This document shows positions 27,541 to 34,232 of a stretch of 37,121 nt of DNA, in pieces. Each line of letters opens with the position of its first letter. Within the stretch, counting starts at the first letter, position 1. The position numbers and the translations under genes are program-made. The DNA lies in the NCBI RefSeq assembly GCF_030523985.1, contig NZ_JAUNHK010000011.1:4850-41970 (forward strand). The letters are read 5' to 3'. Source of the DNA: Deinococcus sp. GTDB lineage: Bacteria; Deinococcota; Deinococci; Deinococcales; Deinococcaceae. The notes beneath the pieces were generated by a model, which was not told the DNA's origin, did no database searches, and worked only from the letters and a program-made list of their open reading frames with translations.

Positions 27541-28413
27541 ATGTCGTCTCTACCCACTTCTGGCCCCACTTCCGGCCCCGCCGCTGGCCCGCTGAAACGC
27601 AGCCTGCCCGAACTTTCGCACCCGCAGCAGCCGCTGGTGATGGTCACGGCCTACGATTTTCCGGGGGCGCGGCAGGCGCAGGGGGCGGGCGTAGACCTGA
27701 TTCTGGTGGGCGACAGCCTCGGCAACGTGGTGCTGGGCTACGACTCCACTGCGCCCGTCACGCTGAGTGACATCATCCACCACGCCCGCGCCGTGCGCCG
27801 GGGAGCGCCCGATACCTTTCTGGTCGTGGATTTACCTTTCGGCACCTACCACACCGGAGTCACCGACGCCATGCGTCACGCCGTGCGCGTGATTCAGGAA
27901 ACCGGAGCCGACGCCCTCAAGATGGAGGGAGCCACGCCCGAAGTGCTGGACGTGGTGCGCGTGCTGACCCGCAACGGCATTCCGGTGATGGGACATGTGG
28001 GCCTGATGCCCCAGACCGCCACCGCGCAGGGCGGGCTGCGGGTACAGGGCAAAGACGACGAAAGCGCCCGCCGCACCCTGGAAGGGGCGCTGGCCTTGCA
28101 GGAAGCCGGAGCCTTCGCCGTGGTGCTGGAGGCGATTCCGGCGCGGCTGGCCCGCCTGATTACCGAGCGGCTGGACGTGGCGACCATCGGCATCGGGGCC
28201 GGGGTTCACTGCGACGGACAGGTGCTGGTCTACCACGACCTGCTGGGCCTCTACGAAGGCGACGAGAAAAAAATCGCCAAACGCTACGCCGAACTCGGAC
28301 GGCAGGCCCGCGAAGCCCTGCAAACCTACGCCGCCGAAGTCCGCGCCCGCGAGTTTCCGACCAAGGAGCAGAGCTTCGTGATGAAGGACGAGGTGCTGGA
28401 CAAGCTGTACTGA
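27541..28413 (+). CDS. panB: 3-methyl-2-oxobutanoate hydroxymethyltransferase
   Basis: A 290-residue cytoplasmic enzyme that makes ketopantoate from 2-oxoisovalerate and methylene-tetrahydrofolate, the first step to pantothenate and coenzyme A. Conserved blocks are VMVTAYDFPGARQAQGAGVDLILVGDSLGNVVLGYDST (metal-binding Asp), VDLPFGTYHTG, ADALKMEGA, PVMGHVGLMPQTA, VLEAIPARLARLIT and IGIGAGVHCDGQVLVYHDLLGLY. The first 20 residues are an extra Ser/Pro/Gly-rich tail. TACCCT (27529-27534) lies six bases before the ATG, so the mRNA is probably leaderless. No panC or panD is next to it. Confidence 0.95.
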   Translation: MSSLPTSGPTSGPAAGPLKRSLPELSHPQQPLVMVTAYDFPGARQAQGAGVDLILVGDSLGNVVLGYDSTAPVTLSDIIHHARAVRRGAPDTFLVVDLPFGTYHTGVTDAMRHAVRVIQETGADALKMEGATPEVLDVVRVLTRNGIPVMGHVGLMPQTATAQGGLRVQGKDDESARRTLEGALALQEAGAFAVVLEAIPARLARLITERLDVATIGIGAGVHCDGQVLVYHDLLGLYEGDEKKIAKRYAELGRQAREALQTYAAEVRAREFPTKEQSFVMKDEVLDKLY

Positions 28414-28415
28414 TA

Positions 28416-28444
28416 CCCATTCCGATTGAATCCCACGGAATGGG
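28416..28444 (+). terminator. Hairpin after panB (9-bp perfect stem)
   Basis: CCCATTCCG (28416-28424) pairs perfectly with CGGAATGGG (28436-28444) just after the panB stop. No U-tract follows; the downstream GAAATCC and GGAATCC motifs suggest a decayed repeat. The rest of the 135-base gap has no gene. Confidence 0.4.
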
Positions 28445-28548
28445 GGATGAAATCCGACTGGCAGGAATCCGCATGGGACAGCCACGACATAAACGCCTCT
28501 TAGGTTGCCGTGATGCTGCTGCAAGGATGGGCGGGCTATAACCGACCC

Positions 28549-29307
28549 ATGACCAAAGCTTCCAAAGCCAAAGCGAAAAAGAAAACGAGTGCCGTCTCTC
28601 TGGACGAGCGCCTGAGCGAACTCTGGCCCCAACTCACCCAGGGCGACCCCGGCGCGGTGCATGAGGCCCGCAAGCTGACGCGCAAAGTGGCGGCGGAGCA
28701 GGCCGTGACCGGAGCGCCCAAAAAGGTGCGCCACGCCTGGCGGGACCTCCGCCGAGCGGTGGCCCCCCTGCGCGACCACGACGTGGCGGGCGAGCATCTG
28801 GCGGCAGCGCTGAAGGAGCAGGGGCGGCCCCAGAGCGAAATCACGGCCTTCCGGCGTGACTGGGCGGCGCAGCGTGAGCAGTTGCTGGCGCAGGTGCGGT
28901 GGCCCGAGCAGCCGCCGACCCTGGAACGGCCCAGCAAATTCGGGCGCCGTGCCCGCCGCGCCCTGGCCCACGAAGCCCAGGACTTGCTGGAAGACACGCC
29001 TGCCGTGCTCCGCGCCCGCAAAGCCGACATCTGGCACGAGTGGCGCAAGGCCCTCAAGCACTACCGCTACACGCTGGAACTGGTGGGCAAGTCGCCCGAG
29101 AGCCTGAGCGAAATTCTGGACGCCCTGGGCCGGATGCAGGACGCCGAGGTGGTGCGCGGCTTGCTGGAACAGCAAAACCTGTTGCCCGACCAGCGCGAGG
29201 CACTTCTGGCCCGCGAGAAGAAGGCCCGCACCGACGCGCAGCACAAGGTCCGCACCCTCTGGCCCGAGCTGGAAGCCCACCTGCGGGAAATGGCAGCGCA
29301 GGACTGA
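28549..29307 (+). CDS. CHAD domain protein
   Basis: A 252-residue soluble helical protein with a CHAD domain, a histidine/arginine-rich fold that binds inorganic polyphosphate. The signature blocks are VHEARKLTRKVAAEQ near residue 37 and VRHAWRDLRRAVAPLRDHDVAGEHL near residue 62, repeated later as ADIWHEWRKALKHYRYTLEL near residue 160. The N-terminus is lysine-rich (KASKAKAKKKTS). The start at 28549 is six bases from TATAAC (28537-28542), a slightly imperfect leaderless box. The end converges on the zinc-ribbon gene with only six bases between stops. Polyphosphate granule association is possible but not shown. Confidence 0.85.
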   Translation: MTKASKAKAKKKTSAVSLDERLSELWPQLTQGDPGAVHEARKLTRKVAAEQAVTGAPKKVRHAWRDLRRAVAPLRDHDVAGEHLAAALKEQGRPQSEITAFRRDWAAQREQLLAQVRWPEQPPTLERPSKFGRRARRALAHEAQDLLEDTPAVLRARKADIWHEWRKALKHYRYTLELVGKSPESLSEILDALGRMQDAEVVRGLLEQQNLLPDQREALLAREKKARTDAQHKVRTLWPELEAHLREMAAQD

Positions 29308-29313
29308 TGGAAC

Positions 29314-30168
29314 CTAACGGCCCTTCTCCGGTTCGCCCAGGGCTGGCCTTGCGCCCTTGAAGACCCGCAGCAGTTCGCCCCGTTCGCGTAGGGCTTGGTG
29401 AAACTTCTGGGCGTCGTTGAGGGTGGTCAGGCGCTTGAGCTTTTGCGGGTCGGTCACGTTGGCGGGGATGCTGGGCAGGCTGACTTTGGGCGCGGCTGGC
29501 GTCTGTCCCCCGAAGCGGCGGGCGCGGAACATGCCGGGATGCTCCTCGAAGACGGCTATCACGTCGTCGGCCAGCCTTTGCAGGTGGGCCGCGAAGGTCA
29601 ATTCCTGAAGCAGTTCGGCGTGGGCGGCGGCGGCCCCCAGTTCGGTCAGCAGGCGGTCAATCAGGGCGAAGACGCGGGCGGCGTAAGCTTCGACCTCGGC
29701 CTGGGTGGGCAGGTAGCCCCGGTGAATGACCCGGTTGCGAAAGTCGGTGCCCAGGCTGCGGGCGTCCATGAAATCGGGGGCCTGTCCCTGGCGCAGCAGG
29801 TAGGCCAGCGCCAGCATGCCCAGTTGCCGCTCGGACTGGCTGGCCACGTGCTTCCAGGTGGCCTCCAGCGCCGCTTGCGCCTCGGCAAAGTCGCCGCCGC
29901 GCTCGGCTGCCCGTTCCAGCGCCGCCGCCTTGACATAGAACTCGAAAAAGCGTTCCAGCGCCGCCGAAAAGCTGGCGACGGCTTCGCGGGCGTACCCGTC
30001 CATCAGCGCCCGCGTGCCGAGGTCGAACAGCATCTCGAATTTTTGCTTGCGAACAAAGACGCAGCTTTTGCCGCCGCAGTGCGGGCAGGTCAGGTCGTGG
30101 ACATGACTGTCGGCAAATTCGGCCTGAAATTCCCGCGTGCAGTGGGGGCAGGCGGTGGGAAAAAGCAT
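29314..30168 (-). CDS. Zinc-ribbon plus HEPN-like protein
   Basis: A 284-residue protein of no named family that I recognise. An N-terminal zinc ribbon has C7, C10, C28 and C31 (CPHC and CPHC). A helical region (about 55-185) looks like a HEPN domain: a long helix GYAREAVASFSAALERFFEFYVKAA is followed after a spacer by TDFRNRVIHRGYLPTQAEVE, which contains R144-X4-H149, the RX4-6H motif of HEPN RNases. The last 90 residues are helical and basic. HEPN proteins often cut RNA in stress or defence, but inactive ones exist; the context shows no partner. TAGACT (30175-30180) lies six bases before the ATG. Confidence 0.6.
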   Translation of the reverse strand: MLFPTACPHCTREFQAEFADSHVHDLTCPHCGGKSCVFVRKQKFEMLFDLGTRALMDGYAREAVASFSAALERFFEFYVKAAALERAAERGGDFAEAQAALEATWKHVASQSERQLGMLALAYLLRQGQAPDFMDARSLGTDFRNRVIHRGYLPTQAEVEAYAARVFALIDRLLTELGAAAAHAELLQELTFAAHLQRLADDVIAVFEEHPGMFRARRFGGQTPAAPKVSLPSIPANVTDPQKLKRLTTLNDAQKFHQALRERGELLRVFKGARPALGEPEKGR

Positions 30169-30214
30169 GGGCCGAGTCTAGAGTGCCCAGTCGTGGGAAG
30201 GCCACGGGAAGGCG

Positions 30215-31288
30215 TCAGGGCAGAACAGCCGAGGGCGGCGCAATCACATAGGTCAGGCCGCCACTGTGCGAGAGCCACAGCTTTTCGAAGGCGGCGCGGG
30301 GGTAGGTGCGGCGCACCCCGGCGTCGGTGGGGGCCGCCGGGTCGTTGAGCACCGGGTTGCCCTGCGCGTCGAAGCCAATCAGCACCATCAGGTGACCCGT
30401 GCTGCTGGGCAAAGCGGCTCCGGGCAGTTCGCCCTTTTTCCAGCCCAGACTGACGGCGAGGGGAAATCCGGCGGCAGTGTACTTCTCGGCGTCGCTCAGG
30501 CTCGGCAGCCGGGTGACGAAGGCCCGCATCCCCAGTTCCCCCGCGTAGGCTGCATTGAAGGCCCAGTTGCCCGTGCCCTCGTACACACTGTCCAGGGTTC
30601 CCTGCGCGGCTTGCGGCACACTGACCTCCACGCCGTAGTTCGCCAGAATCATGCTGACGCTGGTGGGGCTGCACCACACCTCGCCCCCGCCGGGGTAGAG
30701 CATCTGCGAGCGCTGGGGCACGTCCACCGTGCGGCCCCAGGCCAGACGGGTACTCGGCTCACCCGCCCGGCTCAGGCGCTTTTGCCAGTCGCTGGTGTTC
30801 AGGGCCAGCAGGCGCAGGGTGCTGCCCGCTCCGCGCAGGGTGACGCGGTATTGCAGGGTCGTCGCCGGGGCCGTCAGCTTGAGCGTGTCGGTAGCGACCC
30901 GCCCGCTCGCGTCCTTCTGACCGTCCACGCTGCCCCGGCCCTCGGCAGCGCTCCACAGACCGAAGGAGTACCAGCGGCTCCAGCCCGTCTTCGTCTGCAC
31001 GCGCACTTCCAGCGTCAGGCTGCCGTCCACGCCCGTGAAGGCATTCCACGACGGCACCACTTCGGTAAAAGCAGGCACGGTCAGTGGGGCCGAGGTCAAG
31101 CTGCCGCTCCCGATTCCGGCGGGCACGGTCAGGCCGTCGCCGTTGGGCACTAGGCCGCCGAGTTCGGCGCTTTGCCAGTCGGCAGCGCGTTCGTAGATGG
31201 TGGTGCTCGACGTAGGAGAAGTCAGGGTCAAGGGAGTCGCTCCAACGCTACCGAGCAGGGCGGCAGTCAGCAAGGCCAGGAATCGCAT
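30215..31288 (-). CDS. Secreted C39-like cysteine peptidase
   Basis: A 357-residue protein with a signal peptide (MRFLALLTAALLGSVGA). Residues 20-170 form a beta-rich region (WSRWYSFGLW, LQYRVTLRGAG) of unknown fold. A papain-like C39_2 domain follows from about residue 190, with Cys206 in EVWCSPTSVSMILANYG, His299 in STGHLMVLIGFD and Asp316 in LNDPAAP as the likely triad. It probably acts outside the cytoplasm; the substrate is unknown. The start at 31288 is chosen because the signal peptide begins there, with AGGA three bases ahead. It follows the esterase gene on the same strand by 69 bases. Confidence 0.82.
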   Translation of the reverse strand: MRFLALLTAALLGSVGATPLTLTSPTSSTTIYERAADWQSAELGGLVPNGDGLTVPAGIGSGSLTSAPLTVPAFTEVVPSWNAFTGVDGSLTLEVRVQTKTGWSRWYSFGLWSAAEGRGSVDGQKDASGRVATDTLKLTAPATTLQYRVTLRGAGSTLRLLALNTSDWQKRLSRAGEPSTRLAWGRTVDVPQRSQMLYPGGGEVWCSPTSVSMILANYGVEVSVPQAAQGTLDSVYEGTGNWAFNAAYAGELGMRAFVTRLPSLSDAEKYTAAGFPLAVSLGWKKGELPGAALPSSTGHLMVLIGFDAQGNPVLNDPAAPTDAGVRRTYPRAAFEKLWLSHSGGLTYVIAPPSAVLP

Positions 31289-31357
31289 GTGTCCTGCGAC
31301 TATGCCGCGCCGCGCTGACGCCCGCATGAGGAGCACGGCCCCCGTCCTCATGTCGGG

Positions 31358-32365
31358 TCAGCGTCCCTGCATGTACAGCAGGGCTTCGGGCAGCGCCTCA
31401 CGCCACGTCACCCAGTTGTGACCGCTGGGGTATTCGCGGTACTGGTGCGGCATCAGGCGGTCGGCCAGCAGTCCGGCGAGGCGGCGGTTGGGGCCAGTGA
31501 GCCATTCCACCACCCCGGTGTCCAGGCTGACCTTGAGGTGGCGCGGCAGGTCGGCGGCCCACTGCTCGGTCAGCCACTCGCCTGCCGTGGTCGTGTCAAT
31601 GACGCCGCGTGCGTCGGTGGCTCCGGGCCGGGCAATCAGCGCCCCCGAGTGGCTGACCACCCGCCCGAACAGCTCAGGGTGACGGCTACCGAGGTACAGC
31701 GAAATCAGCCCGCCCAAGCTGGCGCCCCACAGCCCGCGCACGCTCGCCTGTGCCAGCGGCCCTTCCACCTGTGGAAAGACCTCCTGCGTCAGAAAGTCGA
31801 GGTAGCGGTCGTTGAGGTAATACTCCTCGTTTCTGTCGCCCGGCTCGACGAAGACCAGCACGGCGGGTTCGGCTTCTCCGGTTTCCACGGCCCGGTCGAG
31901 CAGTTCACTGAGACGCCCCAGGCGGTAGAACGCCACCCCATCCTGAATGTAATAGGTCGGCAGCGCCTCGCCCGCGTAGCCGTGCGGCAAATGCACGATG
32001 GCCCGCCGCTTGCCGGGAAATACCTGTCCTTCCCAGGTCAGGCGATGGGTCACGCCCTTTTGCGTCGGCTCGGGCCGCTGCCACAGGGGATGCTGTGCGT
32101 ACTCGCCCACCACGGCGGCGCGGGGATAGGTCCACCAGGGGTTGAGCGACTTCCGGGGGTTGTCGGGGTCGGCAAACGCCTCGCCCTGCGCGTCTACCCA
32201 GGCGTACTCGATCCACGCACCACGCGGCAGGGTCAGGGTAATGGGTTGACCGTTCACCACCGGCAGCGGCGCACGCTTGCGCCAGTCGGTCATGTCCCCG
32301 ATCAGCCCGGTTGCGCCGGGTGGGGGCGAGAAAGTCACCTGCTGTCCACGAACAGAAACCGCCAT
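31358..32365 (-). CDS. Esterase D/enterochelin-esterase-like hydrolase
   Basis: A 335-residue alpha/beta hydrolase with an N-terminal E-set/immunoglobulin-like domain (residues 1-90, like the CBM48-type domain of Fes-like esterases: VTFSPPPGATGLIGDMTDW). The catalytic domain has RRAIVHLPHGY and PTYYIQDGVAFY. The nucleophile elbow is GLWGASLGG with Ser216, the acid is probably in LDTGVVEW, and His316 is in SGHNWVTWR near the end. There is no signal peptide, so it acts in the cytoplasm on an ester that cannot be named; no siderophore gene is nearby. TACAAT (32373-32378) lies seven bases before the ATG, a near-perfect leaderless -10. Confidence 0.85.
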   Translation of the reverse strand: MAVSVRGQQVTFSPPPGATGLIGDMTDWRKRAPLPVVNGQPITLTLPRGAWIEYAWVDAQGEAFADPDNPRKSLNPWWTYPRAAVVGEYAQHPLWQRPEPTQKGVTHRLTWEGQVFPGKRRAIVHLPHGYAGEALPTYYIQDGVAFYRLGRLSELLDRAVETGEAEPAVLVFVEPGDRNEEYYLNDRYLDFLTQEVFPQVEGPLAQASVRGLWGASLGGLISLYLGSRHPELFGRVVSHSGALIARPGATDARGVIDTTTAGEWLTEQWAADLPRHLKVSLDTGVVEWLTGPNRRLAGLLADRLMPHQYREYPSGHNWVTWREALPEALLYMQGR

Positions 32366-32413
32366 GCCCGCGATTGTACGGCGCAGGCATGGCCGGATGA
32401 GACGGTGGCAATA

Positions 32414-34090
32414 TCAGGAGCGGTGCGGGAAGCCGCGCTGCTGGTAATCGCGGTATTCCTCGCGCAGTTCACGCTTGAGGAATTTGCCCGTCGCGCCGAT
32501 GGGCAGGGCGTCGGTGAACACGGTGGCGTCGGGCAGCCACCACTTGGCGAATTTGGGCGCAATGAACTCGATAAGCTGCTCATGAGTCGTCACTTCGCCG
32601 GGGCGCAGCACCACCACCGCCAGCGGGCGCTCGTCCCACTTGGGGTCGTCCATGGCAATCACCGCGCACTGCGCCACCGCCGGGTGCGCCATAATCGCGT
32701 TTTCCAGGTCAACCGAACCGATCCACTCGCCCCCGGATTTGATCAGGTCTTTGGAACGGTCCTGAATGTGCATGTAACCGTCCTCGTCCAGCGTGGCGAT
32801 GTCGCCCGTGTCGAACCACAGCTTGCCGTTCAGGGTGAGGAAGCTGCTCTGGCCTTCGCCCTTGAAATAGCTCTGGGTGACCCAGGGGCCACGGGTGAGC
32901 AGGCGGCCCATCGCCTTGCCGTCGTGGGGCAGGACCTGATTTTGCTCGTCCACGATTTCCAGTTCGACCAGCGGCACCGTCCGGCCCTGCTTGGCCCGCA
33001 GCTTGTAGCCCTCGTCACTGCACGGGTCAACGCGGGGCGGCACGCCGCTCGCCGTTCCCAGCGGGTGGGTCTCGGTCATGCCCCACGCCTGCACCAGTCG
33101 CAGGTTATGCCGTTCCTCGAAGGCGCGAATTATGGCTTCCGGCGCGGCGCTTCCACCGACAATCATCCGCTCGATGCGGCTGAGGTCGTAGGGCTGCCCA
33201 TCCTGCTGGGCGCGGTCAAGCTCTGCCAGCAGCCCCATCCAGATGGTCGGCACGCCCGCCGTGATGGTCACTTTTTCGTCGTGCATCAGCTGGGCCAGCG
33301 ATTTGCCGTCGCTGAACACGCCGCTGAACACCTGTTTGGCCCCGTAGATGGCGCAGGTGTAGGGCAGACCCCAGGCGTTCACATGGAACATGGGCACGAT
33401 GGGCAGAACACAGTCACTTTCACCGACATTCAGGGCGTCTTTGGGGGCGCTGGCGAGCGAGTGCAGCACGGTGGAGCGGTGGCTGTACAGCACGCCCTTG
33501 GGGTTTCCGGTGGTGCCGCTGGTGTAACACATGGCGGCGGCGTCATTTTCGTCGAGGTCCGGGTACTGCGCCAGCGGCTCATGGCCCATGACCCACTCGT
33601 CGTAGTTGCCCACTCCTGGGAAGGGCTGAGGGAGTGCGCCCAGAACGAACACATGCTCCAGCTTGGGGCAAGCGGCCTTGATGGCTGGAATCATGGCAGC
33701 AAACACGTTCTCGATGAGCAGCACGCGGTCTTCGGCGTGGTTCAGAATCCAGGCGACCTGCTCGGGGTGCAGGCGGATATTGACGGTGTGCAGCACGAAC
33801 CCCGCACTTGGCACGCCCAGATAGGCTTCGAGGTGCCGGAAGGAATTGACCGCCAGGGTAGCCACCCGGTCACCCGGCTGCAAGCCCAGACTCTGCAGGG
33901 CTGCTCCCAGGCGCAGCGCCCGGTCTGCCACCTCGCCGTAAGTGGTGCGGTGGGTTTGCGCCAGCGGTTGCCCCTGCTCGTTTTTGCCCGCTGGGAGCAG
34001 GCTGACCACCTCACGCTCCCGAAAGTTGGTGCGGGCGCGTTCCAGAATGAAGGGAATGGTGAGCGGCACGGACATCATGTTGCTTTGCAT
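32414..34090 (-). CDS. Long/medium-chain acyl-CoA synthetase
   Basis: A 558-residue AMP-forming ligase of the FadD/AlkK type. The P-loop is CYTSGTTGNPKGVLYSHRS near residue 186. The linker motif is QAWGMTETHPLG, and WFDTGDIATLDEDGYMHIQDRSKDLIKSGGEWIGSVDLENAI spans the A7-A8 hinge. The catalytic lysine is in GKFLKRELREEY near the end. It activates fatty acids to acyl-CoA with ATP, at the membrane or in the cytoplasm. AGGAGG (34101-34106) lies ten bases before the ATG. The leader contains a hairpin (34110-34140) close to that site. TAGACT (34164-34169, minus strand) is the likely -10 box. It is followed 48 bases later by the esterase gene with its own promoter. Confidence 0.92.
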   Translation of the reverse strand: MQSNMMSVPLTIPFILERARTNFREREVVSLLPAGKNEQGQPLAQTHRTTYGEVADRALRLGAALQSLGLQPGDRVATLAVNSFRHLEAYLGVPSAGFVLHTVNIRLHPEQVAWILNHAEDRVLLIENVFAAMIPAIKAACPKLEHVFVLGALPQPFPGVGNYDEWVMGHEPLAQYPDLDENDAAAMCYTSGTTGNPKGVLYSHRSTVLHSLASAPKDALNVGESDCVLPIVPMFHVNAWGLPYTCAIYGAKQVFSGVFSDGKSLAQLMHDEKVTITAGVPTIWMGLLAELDRAQQDGQPYDLSRIERMIVGGSAAPEAIIRAFEERHNLRLVQAWGMTETHPLGTASGVPPRVDPCSDEGYKLRAKQGRTVPLVELEIVDEQNQVLPHDGKAMGRLLTRGPWVTQSYFKGEGQSSFLTLNGKLWFDTGDIATLDEDGYMHIQDRSKDLIKSGGEWIGSVDLENAIMAHPAVAQCAVIAMDDPKWDERPLAVVVLRPGEVTTHEQLIEFIAPKFAKWWLPDATVFTDALPIGATGKFLKRELREEYRDYQQRGFPHRS

Positions 34091-34109
34091 AGTTGGAAAG
34101 CCTCCTGGG

Positions 34110-34140
34110 CACTTTCAGAGCAAGAGAGCTCCGGAAAGTG
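34110..34140 (-). promoter_or_regulatory. Hairpin in the acyl-CoA synthetase mRNA leader
   Basis: On the minus strand CACTTTC pairs with GAAAGTG, continued inward by GGAGC with GCTCT past one bulged C, around a six-base loop: 12 pairs in all. It ends only three bases before the AGGAGG site, so it could affect ribosome access. It may also be a protein-binding inverted repeat. Confidence 0.4.
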
Positions 34141-34163
34141 TCGAATAAAAGTGGAATGGGTAC

Positions 34164-34169
34164 AGTCTA
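34164..34169 (-). promoter_or_regulatory. -10 box for the acyl-CoA synthetase gene
   Basis: TAGACT on the minus strand lies about 75 bases before the ATG and upstream of the leader hairpin. Confidence 0.45.
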
Positions 34170-34188
34170 CCCTCTTTCCAGAAAGCAT

Positions 34189-34216
34189 AAAAAAGACCCC
34201 AAGAAGGGGCCTTTTT
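34189..34216. terminator. Bidirectional intrinsic terminator after hpi
   Basis: GACCCC and GGGGCC (one wobble) close a five-base loop, with six A on one side and five T on the other. It ends the S-layer transcript on the minus strand and insulates the acyl-CoA synthetase gene. Confidence 0.88.
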
Positions 34217-34232
34217 AGAAGGGGAGAAGGAC

